Shown here one piece after another: positions 22,480 to 34,725 of a stretch of DNA of 64,000 nt (positions are counted from its first letter, which is position 1; every line of letters begins with the position of its first letter). Under the pieces are notes generated by a model. It saw only the letters and a program-made list of their open reading frames with translations, was not told the DNA's origin and did no database searches. Source of the stretch: Rallus limicola. Taxonomy: Eukaryota > Chordata > Aves > Gruiformes > Rallidae. The position numbers and the translations under genes were made by a program. The stretch covers positions 89,501 to 153,500 of the forward strand of contig JAKCOZ010000082.1 of NCBI GenBank assembly GCA_022605955.1, read 5' to 3'.

Positions 22480-24700
22480 GCCTGGCCTGGGGAGGTGGGG
22501 TGCCCCAGGCACACAGAGGAGCTACCCTTGGCTAACCCGGCCCTGCTCCACCTCTGCCCTGTGATGGATTATTTGGCTAATTATTTTTAATGGAAACCTT
22601 CTATTTCCGTGGCTGTAGCGTAACTTCCAACGAGCAGAGGTGGCCAGAGAACTCACGTGCCCTTTCAGCGGGGCTGACGTCAGGGAAGAATTTGGGAAAT
22701 GAATGGGCTCCCCGCTCGCTCTCCAGCAGTCAGCCAGTCACGGGGCCAGCGTCTCTGTGCTGGTAAAACATCCTCCAGCCCAACTCATCATGTCGGGGCC
22801 ATTAGAGGCAGGATGGGGTGTGGGATGAGGGGGATTCTTGTATTTTTAGCCAGGCCTGACCTCTTTCTGTCACCGCTGCCGTGGTGCTGCTGGTGGCGGT
22901 GTCTTGACGTGGTGCTGGGAACTCTGGAAACTCTGATATCATCGCTCGTCTCGTGATGTTTTGCATCTTCTCCTACAGCCCTGACTCAAGCAGCGTGGTC
23001 CTACTCCATCGCCGCCATGGTGCCTTTATCCTTGAAGAGCAGATGGGTGGCAGGAGGAGTGCCCACCACCCCTTTTCCCTTCAGGAAAGCCAAACCCAGC
23101 TGAATTGTTGACCAAACCCAGCTGAATTGTACTAAGGCTTGGCTCAAATCACCGTGCTCAGCAGTAAACTGGCAGCCCAAGCGCCTGTGCATCCCAAATG
23201 GGTTTATTTTGACTTAACCAAAAGCCACCACACTGGACCCCCACAGTGCTCAACAGCATGGAGATGGGTATTTAAAGGGAGAATAATGTGCAGGCACCAG
23301 AAAGCTCCTGTGTCTCCAGATGATGTATGCTCTCGTCTCTGCGTGCAAGTAATACTGGTTCCATGTCTATGTCAGCAAGTGACTTAAGGCTAGTACGGAG
23401 TGAGCAGCAAAGGAAACTTCAGTGTCTTTGATCTCACAGGCAGTTCACTTGTTGGCTCTCCTTCTTCTTGTATCACAAGGGATTTCCAGACAAGAACATC
23501 ATTACTTGGCTGTAGTTGTGGCAGGCAGAAAGCGGCGGCTCCAGCCTGGGTCTGCTATGCCCAGTTTGCTCCCTTTCAGCAGTGGAGAAACCTCAGTGCC
23601 TGTTTAGCCAAATACATGGTAGAAATGTGCAGAGCAGACTGAAAAGGCCCACGGACACCGTGGTCAGGGCACCAAACACAGATGGTCCATCGCCCTGGAG
23701 CATCACTGCGTAGGGATGGAGGGTTGCAGGAGAAGGCTTGGAAGGAACCTGAATGACACTGAGGATCTTAACACAGCGTGAAGCCATCCCTGGCTGCCTA
23801 ACTGCCAAAATCATAACAGACTTTGGTTATGCTGGCATACTGCTCTTGGTTGAGGAGCAGGGGTGGTGTGAAGCTGCCCAGAAAACCCACATGCTCCCAT
23901 GGGCTGCACCTTCCATCGTACCCCAGCAGTTGCAGAGGGGTGAGGGCTCCCTTCCACCTGGTACATGTGAGATACATCTGGGTGCTGTGCCCAATTTGGG
24001 GCCCACAGTGCAAGACAGTCTCCAACAAACTGCAGTGAGTTCAGTGGAGCCCACTGAGATGGTTCAGGGACCTCAGGAGGATGATGGGTGGGGAGAGGAT
24101 GAAGAACCTCCTCACCCTGGCAAAAAAAAAAAGACTAAGAGGAGACCTTGGGGCCCTTTTCAGCTGCCTAAAGAGCATTATTGGAGAGGCTCTTCTTGGA
24201 GGTCTGCAGAGACAGGGTGAGAGGTAATAACTGCAAGTTCCAGCAGAGGAAATTCTGACCAGATTATCAGGGATGAAATTCTCAGTAGGAGGGATACTGT
24301 GCGCTGGTAAGAGCAAGAAAACCTCTGCAGCAGAGTAGCACAAAGCTGCTTACAGAGTCCTGTCCCACCTGTAATCTGGTCTGTATGGCTGTCTCAGGGG
24401 AAGGTGCAAGAAAACATACAGAATGAACTTGTATCCAAACCAGTTTAATCCCGAGTCGGATTGTTTCCAGGCTGTATCATCAGATCCTCGTTTCCTATCC
24501 CCCTTAGGAAGTACGTGGATCAGGAATTCAAGCTTGCAGGCAGCAGTCATAGTGTCGTAGGTACCACCTCAGTGTCCAGGTTTCATTAAAAATTATAATG
24601 TTAAGGGAGTAATTGAAGGATTGGAGGTGGAGCAGGTCTGGATTATTAAACATTTTCTTTCCATACCCCTGAGGTGTCTCACATCCGGAGACACTGACCC
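22480..24700. other. Shared upstream region of gene A and EDDM
   Basis: The two genes are head to head and this 2.2 kb separates their TATA boxes. I see no gene or transposon. It is a likely place for shared keratinocyte control elements, which is inference only. Confidence 0.45.
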
Positions 24701-24708
24701 TGAAATCA

Positions 24709-24781
24709 TATAAAAGGATTCATATTGTAGTGTTTCTCAAGCCATTTTGGTTTCATTTGCTAGTGGCTGGTGGTGAACTGG
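24709..24781 (+). promoter_or_regulatory. EDDM: EDDM TATA box and untranslated first exon
   Basis: TATAAAA at 24709-24715, donor GGTGAACTG/GGTAAGTCTCTCTC with the exon ending at 24781. TCCGGAG lies 18 bases before the TATA box, exactly as in gene B. The intron is 24782-25706 (925 bases). Confidence 0.8.
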
Positions 24782-25726
24782 GTAAGTCTCTCTCTTGGCT
24801 TAGTGGGAAATAATGTAGTGGCTGGGTAAGTTCTTAACTATGAGCTGCAGAAGCAAGGGAGAAGGCTTGGGAGTGCTTCTGCTTAGGGAGATTTGTGTGG
24901 TACTTACCATGCAGCTGAGCTAAGGGTAAATATTCATTCCACTTTCTACCAGTCTTTATTTGCTGGGTGTTTTGCAATCGCTGTGCTCTCTCCATCCAGA
25001 TGCGTCGCAGGGTAGTTGAGAGCAGACTAACCTCTCTCTCTCTCTTTTCCCCAACAACATTGTGCTGCCCTGTTTTAACCAGGAAAATTATTGGGTTTGG
25101 GGAGAGATCAAAAGGCAAGGCTGGGACTTCAAAGGCAAAAAAGTAGGAGGGAAGATAAGAAGTGGAGACTTGCAGGCTGCAAGGGTAAGCAGTGCCTGGG
25201 AGGAAGTCTGCGTGAGAAGAGCTGAGGAGGACTTCTGTGGGAGAGGTGGGGAAGCAGCCGTGCTGAGAGCCACGGAGCTTTTCCTTCTGGAAGTTTTCTG
25301 GCACGGAGCCTCCGCTCGTGTCCTCCAGCTGAGGACCTGCACGTGGGCAGGGCGCTGTGGGCAGCTTAGTGGCTTCCTTTTTCTGGTGGAAATAGGGAAG
25401 TAGTGTCAAAGAGTTAATCCCAAGCCAAGGGGAGCTGCGGATGGGTGGGGGCTGTCCTGGCTTCAAATCCTGCACTATCACCTAGCCCAGTCCAGATTAC
25501 ACCCCTTTTCTTTCCAGTTTTGAGCAGTTGTTTGATGTGCATGAGCTGCAAACTCATCTGAGATGCTTTAATCCAGAGGCAGGGCCCTGCCGTGGGGTTT
25601 TCAGGCTGTTTGACCAGCAGATTGTTCAGTATTCTGCTGGAAAAAGTGTCTTTGAGCTCAGTGTATCAAACACCCTCGTGAAAGTTTATTCCTTTCCTGC
25701 TTCCAGACATTATCCCTCCCTCAAAG

Positions 25727-28492
25727 ATGTGTCACCAAAATGGTTGCCAGCTGAGACAGCTCCGCCTGCCGCCTCCCACCGTCCTGGTGAGGAGTTTTCC
25801 TGTGAGAGACCGTGGGGATCGCTGCGGCCGTGCCTGCAACGACGTCCAGTGCCTGCCTCCCTGCCTGGATCCCTGCTGCTATGCTGGGATTCCTCAGGGC
25901 ACCACCACTTACGTGAACCTGGGAGTGAGGCAGGCTGGCAGGTGCCTGGATCCCTGCTGCCTTGGAGCCGCCACGTGCGTGTCTCCGTGCTGCGAGGAAG
26001 TGACCAAGTGCAGGGCCCCCCGGGCAGCCCCGTGCTGCTGCAAAGTGACTGAGTGCAGCACCAGGTGGGAGGGTTCCTGTGGAGAGGAGGTGACCAAGTG
26101 CACCACCACGTGTGTGGATCCCTGCTGTAAAGAACTGACCAAGTGCACCACCACGTGCGTGGATCCCTGCTGTGACCAAGTGACCAAGTGCACCACCACG
26201 TGTGTGGATCCCTGCTGTAAGGAAGTGACCAAGTGCACCACCACGTGTGTGGATCCCTGTTGTAACCAGGTGACCAAGTGCACCACCACGTGCATGGATC
26301 CCTGCTGTAAAGAAGTGACCAAGTGCACCACCACGTGTGTGGATCCCTGCTGTAACCAGGTGACCAAGTGCACCACCACGTGTGTGGATCCCTGCTGTAA
26401 AGAAGTGACCAAGTGCACCACCACGTGTGTGGATCCCTGCTGTAAAGAAGTGACCAAGTGCACCACCACGTGTGTGGATCCCTGTTGTAAGGAAGTGACC
26501 AAGTGCACCACCACGTGTGTGGATCCCTGCTGTAAGGAAGTGACCAAGTGCACCACCACGTGTGTGGATCCCTGTTGTAAGGAAGTGACCAAGTGCACCA
26601 CCACGTGTGTGGATCCCTGCTGTAAGGAAGTGACCAAGTGCACCACCACGTGTGTGGATCCCTGCTGTGGACCTGTGGCTGGATGTGTCACCACGTGTGT
26701 GGATCCCTGCTGTAAAGAAGTGACCAAGTGCACCACCACGTGTGTGGATCCCTGCTGTAAGGAAGTGACCAAGTGCTCCACGAGGTGTGTGGATCCCTGC
26801 TGTGGGGGTGTCACCAGATGCACCACTAAATGTGTGGATCCCTGCTGTGGGGGTGTCACCAGATGCACCACTAAATGTGTGGATCCCTGCTGTGGAGCTG
26901 TGACCAGGTGCACCACCACGTGTGTTGATCCATGCTGTAGGGAGGTGACCAAGTGCTCCACGAGGTGCGTAGATCCCTGCTGTGGGGGTGTCACCAGGTG
27001 CACCACTAAGTGTTTGGATCCATGTTGTGGCAGAGTGACCAAGTGCACCACCAGATGTGTGGATCCCTGCTATGGTAGAGTGACCAAGCGCATCACCAGG
27101 TGTGTGGATCCGTGTTGTGGAGGAGTGACCAAGTGTGCTACCAGGTATGTGGATCCCTGCTGTGGTAGAGTGACCAAGCGTACCACCAGATGTGTGGATC
27201 CCTGCTGTGACCAAGTGACCAAGTGCATCAGCAGATGTGTGGATCCCTGCTGTGACCAAGTGACCAAGTGCACCACCACATGTGTGGATCCCTGCTGTGA
27301 CCAGGTGACCAAGTGCACCACCACGTGTGTGGATCCCTGCTGTGACCAGGTGACCAAGTGCACCACCACGTGTGTGGATCCCTGCTGTGACCAGGTGACC
27401 AAGTGCACCACCACATGTGTGGATCCCTGCTGTGACCAGGTGACCAAGTGCACCACCACATGTGTGGATCCCTGCTGTAGTGAAATAACTAAGTGCACCA
27501 CCAGATGTGTGGATCCCTGCTGTGACCAAGTGACCAAGTGCACCACCACATGTGTGGATCCCTGCTGTGACCAAGTGACCAAGTGCACCACCACATGTGT
27601 GGATCCCTGCTGTGACCAAGTGACCAAGTGCATCAGCAGATGTGTGGATCCCTGCTGTGGTGGAGTGACCAAGTGCACCACCAGATGTGTGGATCCCTGC
27701 TGTGGTGGAGTGACCAAGTGCACCACCAGATGTGTGGATCCCTGCTATGGTAGAGTGACCAAGCGCATCACCAGGTGTGTGGATCCATGTTGTGGAGGAG
27801 TGACCAAGTGCACCACCAGATGTGTGGATCCCTGCTGTAGAGAGGTCACCAAGTGCATCAGCAGATGCGTGGATCCCTGCTGTGGTGGAGTGACCAAGTG
27901 CACCACAAGATGTGTGGATCCCTGCTGTAGTGAGGTCACAAAGTGCATCACCACGTGCGTGGATCCCTGCAGTGGATGTGTGAGTGAATGCATCGCTCCA
28001 TGTGTAGATCCCTGCTGCAAGGAAGTGACCAAGTGCACCACCACGTGTGTGGATCCCTGCTGTGACCAGGTGACCAAGTGCACCACCAGATGCGTGGATC
28101 CCTGCTGTGACCAGGTGACCAAGTGCACCACCAGATGCGTGGATCCCTGCTGTGACCAGGTGACCAAGTGCATCACCAGATGCGTGGATCCCTGCTGTGA
28201 CCAGGTGACCAAGTGCATCACCAGATGCGTGGATCCCTGCTGTGACCAGGTGACCAAGTGCATCACCACATGTGTGGATCCCTGCTGTGACCAGGTGACC
28301 AAGTGCATCCCCAGATGTGTGGATCCCTGCTGCGGGGGTGTCCAGGCTGTCACGAAGTGCGTGAGCTCTTGTCCCACCACCTGTGTGACACAAGCCACCC
28401 CGCTGTGCACGGGCGTGTGCCCCTCTCCCTGCAGCCGCCTCTACTCCCTCGCCTGTGCTGATGTCTGCTGCCGTAAGGGCATGGCTCCTTGA
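25727..28492 (+). CDS. EDDM: Cys-rich DPCC-repeat epidermal differentiation protein
   Basis: One 921-codon exon. The ATG is 20 bases after the acceptor GCTTCCAG (exon start 25707). Residues 1-128 are a non-repeated head (MCHQNGCQLRQLRLPPP..., with CLDPCC and CVSPCC motifs). Residues 129-863 are 49 tandem units of 15 residues, C-V-D-P-C-C-x-x-V-T-K-C-x-T-x. Residues 864-921 form a Cys-rich tail that ends in CRKGMAP. Each unit has four cysteines, so about a quarter of the repeat domain is Cys, which suits dense disulfide linking in a cornified structure; Lys supplies possible transglutaminase sites. The name EDDM (epidermal differentiation protein with DPCC motifs) is my recollection of the chicken EDC nomenclature and fits the motif exactly. 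The exact orthology is not proven here. Confidence 0.85.
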   Translation: MCHQNGCQLRQLRLPPPTVLVRSFPVRDRGDRCGRACNDVQCLPPCLDPCCYAGIPQGTTTYVNLGVRQAGRCLDPCCLGAATCVSPCCEEVTKCRAPRAAPCCCKVTECSTRWEGSCGEEVTKCTTTCVDPCCKELTKCTTTCVDPCCDQVTKCTTTCVDPCCKEVTKCTTTCVDPCCNQVTKCTTTCMDPCCKEVTKCTTTCVDPCCNQVTKCTTTCVDPCCKEVTKCTTTCVDPCCKEVTKCTTTCVDPCCKEVTKCTTTCVDPCCKEVTKCTTTCVDPCCKEVTKCTTTCVDPCCKEVTKCTTTCVDPCCGPVAGCVTTCVDPCCKEVTKCTTTCVDPCCKEVTKCSTRCVDPCCGGVTRCTTKCVDPCCGGVTRCTTKCVDPCCGAVTRCTTTCVDPCCREVTKCSTRCVDPCCGGVTRCTTKCLDPCCGRVTKCTTRCVDPCYGRVTKRITRCVDPCCGGVTKCATRYVDPCCGRVTKRTTRCVDPCCDQVTKCISRCVDPCCDQVTKCTTTCVDPCCDQVTKCTTTCVDPCCDQVTKCTTTCVDPCCDQVTKCTTTCVDPCCDQVTKCTTTCVDPCCSEITKCTTRCVDPCCDQVTKCTTTCVDPCCDQVTKCTTTCVDPCCDQVTKCISRCVDPCCGGVTKCTTRCVDPCCGGVTKCTTRCVDPCYGRVTKRITRCVDPCCGGVTKCTTRCVDPCCREVTKCISRCVDPCCGGVTKCTTRCVDPCCSEVTKCITTCVDPCSGCVSECIAPCVDPCCKEVTKCTTTCVDPCCDQVTKCTTRCVDPCCDQVTKCTTRCVDPCCDQVTKCITRCVDPCCDQVTKCITRCVDPCCDQVTKCITTCVDPCCDQVTKCIPRCVDPCCGGVQAVTKCVSSCPTTCVTQATPLCTGVCPSPCSRLYSLACADVCCRKGMAP
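26111..28315 (+). repeat. EDDM: 49 tandem 45-bp units in EDDM
   Basis: 2205 bases in perfect 45-bp register, each beginning TGTGTGGATCCCTGCTGT or a close variant. Variant residues after D-P-C-C fall into blocks: K-E (units 1-15 mostly), G-x (16-24), D-Q (25-34), mixed (35-42), D-Q (44-49). A degenerate 50th unit follows at 28316. Confidence 0.97.
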
Positions 28493-28880
28493 GAGGCTGC
28501 ACGCTGGGGCTCCTGAGGTGGGAGTCACAAGGGGAACCCCCCGACTCTGTGGTGCCCTGTGGAGCCTCCAAAGGCTGAGGAGTGGAAATCATGCAGATCC
28601 ATGAACCTGCCAGCATCTTCCTTGCATCTTTGCTTTCCTGGTGCCCTTCCTGTCCTGGGAAGAGTAAGATCCTCAAATGATTCTCCTTACATCCCACACG
28701 ATTTCTGCTGCGTTCACCTCAAGAGCAGCACCTTTCCTTGTAACATGGTAACTAACTGAGTTTGTGCCTCCAGGAATATCTCCTGGGAGAGATTCTGTAA
28801 TTCTCCTTCGCGCTGATGGGGATGGAGGGATTCCCACGGTTGTTCTTTCTTCACCATCTTCTCCTTTTCTTGTATGAAGC

Positions 28881-28886
28881 AATAAA
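28881..28886 (+). terminator. EDDM: EDDM polyadenylation signal
   Basis: AATAAA 389 bases after the stop, inside an A-rich stretch. A second AATAAA lies at 28993-28998 and could be used instead. Confidence 0.6.
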
Positions 28887-29019
28887 AAAAAAACCAAAGA
28901 AAAAAAAAAAAAGATCTTGGTATCAGCTCTCTGTGAGTGTTTCCTTCACTCTTGTGTTCCCCCAGACTCAAGTTTCCTCTGAGTTTCTTCCCAATAAAAG
29001 TCTGATCTCTGTAGTGTTT

Positions 29020-31412
29020 CTAGAATGCGTGGGAAGGTCTAAGGCAATGGCTGGAGACCTGAGGCTTATCTGGGATATCCCAGCTCCCTGTTGGGAAATG
29101 GGGGTGCTGTATTTCATGGAGAAGCACCACTCACTCGTGGTTTTGAAAAGACTTTGAAAGCCCAACTCTTTGTGGAAGTGCTGCTCTGAAGCTGGAGGAG
29201 CTCAGGGCCAGTGGTGTCTGCATCCCCCAGGCAGGAATGAAATGTTCCCTTATGAGCAATGGGTAAATAAGCCACTAAGGAGGGGAGGAGGATGAGCAGG
29301 TCTGGGAGACGGTGCCTCGTGACTGCCACCCCCATGTGAGAGGTCCTATCACAGCCTTTTGCAATCACCTCTTGGATCCCTCATCAGTTCAGGGGATCAG
29401 CAGGATGCCCTCACCAGTGAGTTGTATGGAAACACCATTAGTGTTAGCAAGGTGCCTTGGACAATTCTGGTAGCTCTCCATGAACACCTGCTAACAGGAT
29501 CCCAGTGCTTCCTCCTCAGCACTGCATTTGTTTGCAAATTGCTCTCCCAGGAATAAGCAGCATCCTCAGGGACTCAAGGTCACCCTGGTAGGTGTGCCAA
29601 GGGCAGTGCTCTGCAGGTTTCCAGGGCAGAGATGGAGCAGCTTGGGATCAGGCTTAGCAGCAACTGCTGAGGGGAGGAGAGATGGGGAGGCAGATTGTAG
29701 GGGAAGCCAGCCCAGCTGCTGAAACAGCAGACGTGGGTGCAGCTCTGTCTGTGAGCGCCCACTGGCTCCTTCTTTAAAGATGCCCCAGGGCACGTGGCTG
29801 GTGACTAACCTGCAATTATCAGTGTCTAGCTGAGGAGCCTGACCAACAGTGGGAAGTGATAAATCCCACCCCATGGATGTGGTGTTGGGTGCTGGCTGGG
29901 GAGATCCAGCCTTACACCCATTGTTCCACCCTCACAGGTTTCCTGCTTCTCTCCTCCTCCCTTGGGGTTGTGGCAGACCCTGGCTCTCCCCACTGGCAGT
30001 GGGTGTCTGGACTTTGGCAAGTGCTCTAGGCATTACCTAAGCACAAATGCTAGACAATAGCACTACCAAACCAATTGAGGCTCCCTAATCCCCTCTCTCT
30101 GGAGGTCTGATTTGACTCCAAATCTCCTGTAAAACTCATTAAAAGGTTCTCTGCAAACCATGTTTTCCTTTGCTCCTGCTCCCAAATCAAATGGGACAAT
30201 CCTCCAGGAAATAGGGGACTGTAGGTAGAAAAAAATGCCAGTCTGGCAACATTTCCCCTTCAACCATTTCTCTGTAGCATCCTTCTGTTGGCATAATGCT
30301 TGCATTGCATTTAATCCTTCATTTGAACAGAGAAATTGAGATTTTATAAAGGCTGAGGCCACTGGCAGAGAGGAGACGCTTCGTTTCTAGGTGAACATCA
30401 CAATCTTGTACTGTAGGAAGAGACACAGATGTCCTTCCTCCCTGAACACCTGAAGGTTTATACTGTATCTCTGAAGCAGTGTAGGAAAACATTGCTATTC
30501 AGTGTGAGCAAATGGAGTAGACCTGCATTTGCTCTGTCAGGCAACGTGCTTTGAGCTCTAAGAAGTATTCAGTGATCAGGGGACAGTTTTATTCAGTCAT
30601 GGGAGAAAATCTAAGGAAAGCCAGATTCCCATTCAAAAATACTGCAAAATCAAAGCAAATATCCACAAGTCAGAAGATAAAAGATGAACCAGATGAGGGG
30701 TTTTTTCCATCACCAAAGTTAGTTCCTCTTTTTCAGATGTAATGGCACTCAGATGCACACTGCTCATTCTTCACCAAGCACTCACCTTCCTGAGTAAACA
30801 GGAAAAGAGGTGGATAGTGCTGTATTTGGGTTCCTCTCAGCCCCAGAAGTAATGATCTAATTACTTGATCAAATAGTCCCTAGGGCATGGACTAGGCAAG
30901 CCACTTGTTTTCATGTGAGGCTAATTGCATTCTGTACTCAGCCTGCTGGCATCTCAGCTATGCAATGATTTCCGAAGCCAGAGCCTGATAGACAAGCAAC
31001 CTTGGAGACCAACCCTGTCTGGAAAGCTGCTCTGGGTTCCAGATCACACCCTGGCACCCTCCCCAGGTAGTTGTGGTAGGGAATGATGGGAGGGGAAAGT
31101 CAGATGTAATGAAGCCCCAGACCTGGAGTTTTAATGGGCTGAGGATGCTCTGCTGAGCTGAGGATATAGTGAGAATATTTGATTTAGATGAAAACATTTT
31201 GCTCACCAAAATGTGGGTAGTGTATGGTGTGGGATGCTGCACATGAGGAAAATGAAATCCCTGATGCTGACCAGCTCTTCCTCTTTGAGCAGAGGAAGAA
31301 AGCTTTTAGGTAAACCAAGGGATGCAAAGAAATCTAGGGGTGTCATATTTTAAAGCAAAGTGTTTAGGAAATAGGGCATTTTTTCCTAGCAAAAGTCCAG
31401 CTGAACAGCCTA
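29020..31412. other. Intergenic, nothing recognised
   Basis: Unique sequence with short open frames. A TATAAAG at about 30345 has a GTGAAC string only 45 bases on, unlike the real genes. The 63-codon frame at 30551 starts with TTG, not ATG. Confidence 0.5.
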
Positions 31413-31414
31413 AA

Positions 31415-31596
31415 ATCATAGAATCCCAGCCTGGTCTGGGTTGGGAGGGACCCCAAGGGTCACAGAGCTCCAACCCCCTTGCCACAGGCAGGGACACCAA
31501 CCTCCAGGCCTGGAGCTACACAAGGTTGCCCAGGGCCCCAGCCAACCTGGCCTTCAACACCCCCAGGGATGGGGCACCCACCCCCTCTCTGGGCAG
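31415..31596 (-). mobile_element. CR1 LINE 3' end, short
   Basis: Begins ATCATAGAATCCCAGCC and stops at CTCTCTGGGCAG. It has one 46-bp terminal unit. Confidence 0.88.
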
Positions 31597-31599
31597 ATG

Positions 31600-33650
31600 G
31601 CAAATATACAAGCAGTTGCACAGTAAAATAACTCAGTTTGAGGTGTTTCCATCAAAGGTCCTGGCATTTGCACATCCTGAAGTCTCACATCTATGTGAAC
31701 AGTTGTGTCTCCAGGACTCTGTGGCGTTTCATGTCTGTAGGAGGATATTTGATAGCTGTAGGAAACCAGCTCCAATCTTGATGTGCCTCCACCTTTGTTA
31801 GATCTCTGTGGTGAAATACAAAGTCTCTCTCAGATTATTAGGAGCCAAAAGTTGGTTTTGACTGTTTTTTTTTTCCAGAAATATATTCCTGAGCACCAGT
31901 GCACAGGTTTGTGCTCTGCCCTGCTCTTCTCAACGAGGCGTTACCCATCCCACCAGCCTCTGGCTCCTCAGCAGACCATAACGTGTTCTTTAATTACACA
32001 GATACCAGGAGTGTCAGATTTGGAAAAATCACCTCTTTGCCAAAGGAAGAGGGCCACCAAAGGATGTTGCTGTGGGGTCCTGACTCACTGAAGTTAATGT
32101 GACTAGTCAAATGACCAAATTGCTCATAAATATAATAGAGATCCACAAATAAGTGTCAATTAAGAATAATAATCCAGCCCTCTGACGTTCCCACATATTA
32201 TGAATGCAGATCAATTTATATCTCTTAAAATGTCTCTTTCTCTTAGAAGTTATTACAATTTCTGGCTAATAAAATATAACAATAGGGTAGACAATAACCC
32301 AGTAGAGAGGGAGACACACAACCGGTCCTCAGCTTTGGTTGCAGAGGTGAGCCTGCAGCCCTAGGTAAGCATGAAGAACTGTACAAACCAGGCTACAAGA
32401 AACTCTTTGTCTGAGACAAGCAGACACTGTGCAGGTCCTTCTTTCTTCTTCTTGTCATCTACAAAAGCCACCAGTGCAGCAGTGGGAGTCTTGAAGGGAG
32501 AAACCACACGCGATGCGCTGAGTCTCTCCAGCAAAGGAGTGGAAAGGATGAATAAACCATCAGGTGCTGCTGGGGCAGATGCCAAGAGCAGTGCAAATCC
32601 GTCAGCTCACAGGCACTTCGGACAAGAATTCCAGTTTCTCCATGTAAACACTAGAAAGGAACCAGTGCTGATGCCTGCAGCTCTACTGGTTTCCAGTGTA
32701 AACAGGATGCGCTGCTCATGCTGAACCCATTGGGTGGTTTTGGGGTGGGTTTTTTTTGGCCTTTTTGGGTTTTCCCCCCCCCTCCCCCCCCCCCCCCCCC
32801 CAATTACCATTTGTCTAAGTGATCTCATTAGGGAACTTGGTCACCTAAACGTGGTCTGATGATCACATTCCACCTCTGTGATTGGGATATCTCAAAGAAG
32901 TCAAGATCCTCTGTGCTGCAGCGCTGAGCTAGTATCATGACCAGGTGCAATATGCTAATATGGGGCCTAAATCCCTGGGCCTAAATCCCACTTAAACTGA
33001 AGCCTTTTATGCTGCCCTGACAGTGAGAGATGGCTTTGAATTAGTGCCCTTTACTTCACCCTGAATGGCTTGAAGAGGTCCTCAAGGTAGCTGGTGTTGT
33101 GTCTCCATTGGCGCTGCCAAGCATGGATTAGTAAATAGAGGGTGGAGGGGAATGGATTGGGTGCATTTAATGGTTAAAAAGGTATTAGAGAACCAGCAGC
33201 ACTGATGGCATGCTGTAGGATTAGCTGTTTCTTACCATGAGAATTAGGACATGGTATTTCTCACAGTAAATCAGATCAATTGCCCATCTACCCTAATAAT
33301 AGCCATCCATTGTCATTGCATTGGAAAGAAAACTGAGGTGTCATTCACACGTTTATGGAATAAGGGGGATGAAAATATCCAGGCATATTAAATCTTTGAA
33401 AAGCAATTAATCCAGCACCTGTTTTGTCTTTAATTGCTCTGCCATTCTGCTTGGGAACCACCTGACTTGGGTGTTGAGGTGGAAGCCCAGCTTGCTCAGC
33501 ATCACGCTTTTCCTGGAAGACAGTTTCCACCAAAAAATTAGGATGTAAACAAATATGTAAAGCATGTGTAGGTGGAGCCTGCTCAGGTAGTTAGTGGTCA
33601 GGTGTCCATACCCCTGGGCTCCCTTGTTTCCGGAGGTGACGCCATGCAAG
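31600..33650. other. Intergenic, with a poly-C tract
   Basis: Holds a C tract at 32774-32801, preceded by a T-rich run. A 117-codon ATG frame at 32371-32724 resembles nothing I know and lacks splice signals. No gene is called. Confidence 0.5.
32774..32801. repeat. Poly-C tract
   Basis: 28 bases, all C but one T. Length may be unreliable in assembly. Confidence 0.9.
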
Positions 33651-33653
33651 CCA

Positions 33654-33728
33654 TATAAAAAGGTTTGCATTTTGATGCTCACGCCAGTTCGTTTGGCTTC
33701 TCCCTGTCTCACTTGCGTTGGTGAACTG
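33654..33728 (+). promoter_or_regulatory. Gene B TATA box and untranslated first exon
   Basis: TATAAAA at 33654-33660, donor TTGGTGAACTG/GTAAGTCTCTCTC with the exon ending at 33728. TCCGGAG lies 18 bases before the TATA box. The intron is 33729-34704 (976 bases). Confidence 0.82.
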
Positions 33729-34725
33729 GTAAGTCTCTCTCAGATTTATCAGGGAGCACTGTGCTGGCTGCCTTGCTTGGTTGTCCTGGTCAAGAGAGCC
33801 TGTTCCTGATGGCAGGAGAGCTTTGTGGCTGGTGTTTCTGGTGTTGCAGGATTTGTCCTGGGATGGTGGAGGGGGGAAAGGATGTTTGACTCCTATCTAG
33901 AGTTTTGCTCTTCCTTAAGTGGCTTGCAAATGTTCTGCCACCTCTTCAGAACCTGTGACTGTCTCTCATCCTCCTTCATAGTCTGTCCTCATTAAGTTCT
34001 TCCGTGCCTCATTAAGTCTGGAAATTAAATAAATTAGTGGATGCTGCAGAGTAAATCTTGGGACTTCAAAAGAGATGGGTGGGAAGAAGCATTATCTGGA
34101 AGAAGGAAGCTGCAGAATACCTGAGGGCGAAGCTGCAGGAGATACCTGGGAGAAGTCAAGATGAGGAATTTGTAATCTCTGGGCCAACCCCTCTCTTAGG
34201 AGAGATGAGGATGAGCCTATTCATTTTGATGCAGCTCCAATGATGTAGCATGATACCCAGCTGGAGGATTCGGGATAACGCCTCAACTTGTGGCCTTTGG
34301 GCTTTATCCTCAGGCCTTATCAGTTCATTGTCTACACTGGAGAAGCGATAAGAAAAAAGATGGGGCCTGCGATTTCAATCAGCCTGCTGGTTTAATTAAG
34401 AAAATAAAGAAATGAACAATTTTCATGTTATGGCTTCTACAAAGTTTGGGCAATTCTATAAAATCTGGGGTTTGTGCTAGTGGGCTTCCTAGCAGTGAGG
34501 TTTGCAGGTTCCCAAGAAAGGAAGGAATAATCCCTGGGAGTCAGTTGTGCCTGAATGAATCCAGAGCTCGCTCACATGTGCAATCTGTTCTACATCTCTC
34601 AGCCCAGCTGCTGTAACAGGTTCCAAGAGCTCAGGCCGCAAACCCTGGCTCAGGAAGGAAGGCCAGAGCGCCTTGATTTCCCACCTCTCTCCTTGTCTTT
34701 GCAGCTTTACCAGCCCCTGGGAAGG

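Noticed and set aside
26111..28315. CRISPR-like regular array
   Set aside because: The units are contiguous coding repeats without spacers, in an animal genome.
25721..28528. 935-codon antisense open frame over EDDM
   Set aside because: Same cause: the 45-bp unit has no stop in that frame. The antisense frame has no promoter, acceptor or EDC-type start.
32371..32724. 117-codon ATG frame
   Set aside because: No recognised domain, no promoter at EDC spacing, next to a poly-C tract; probably chance.
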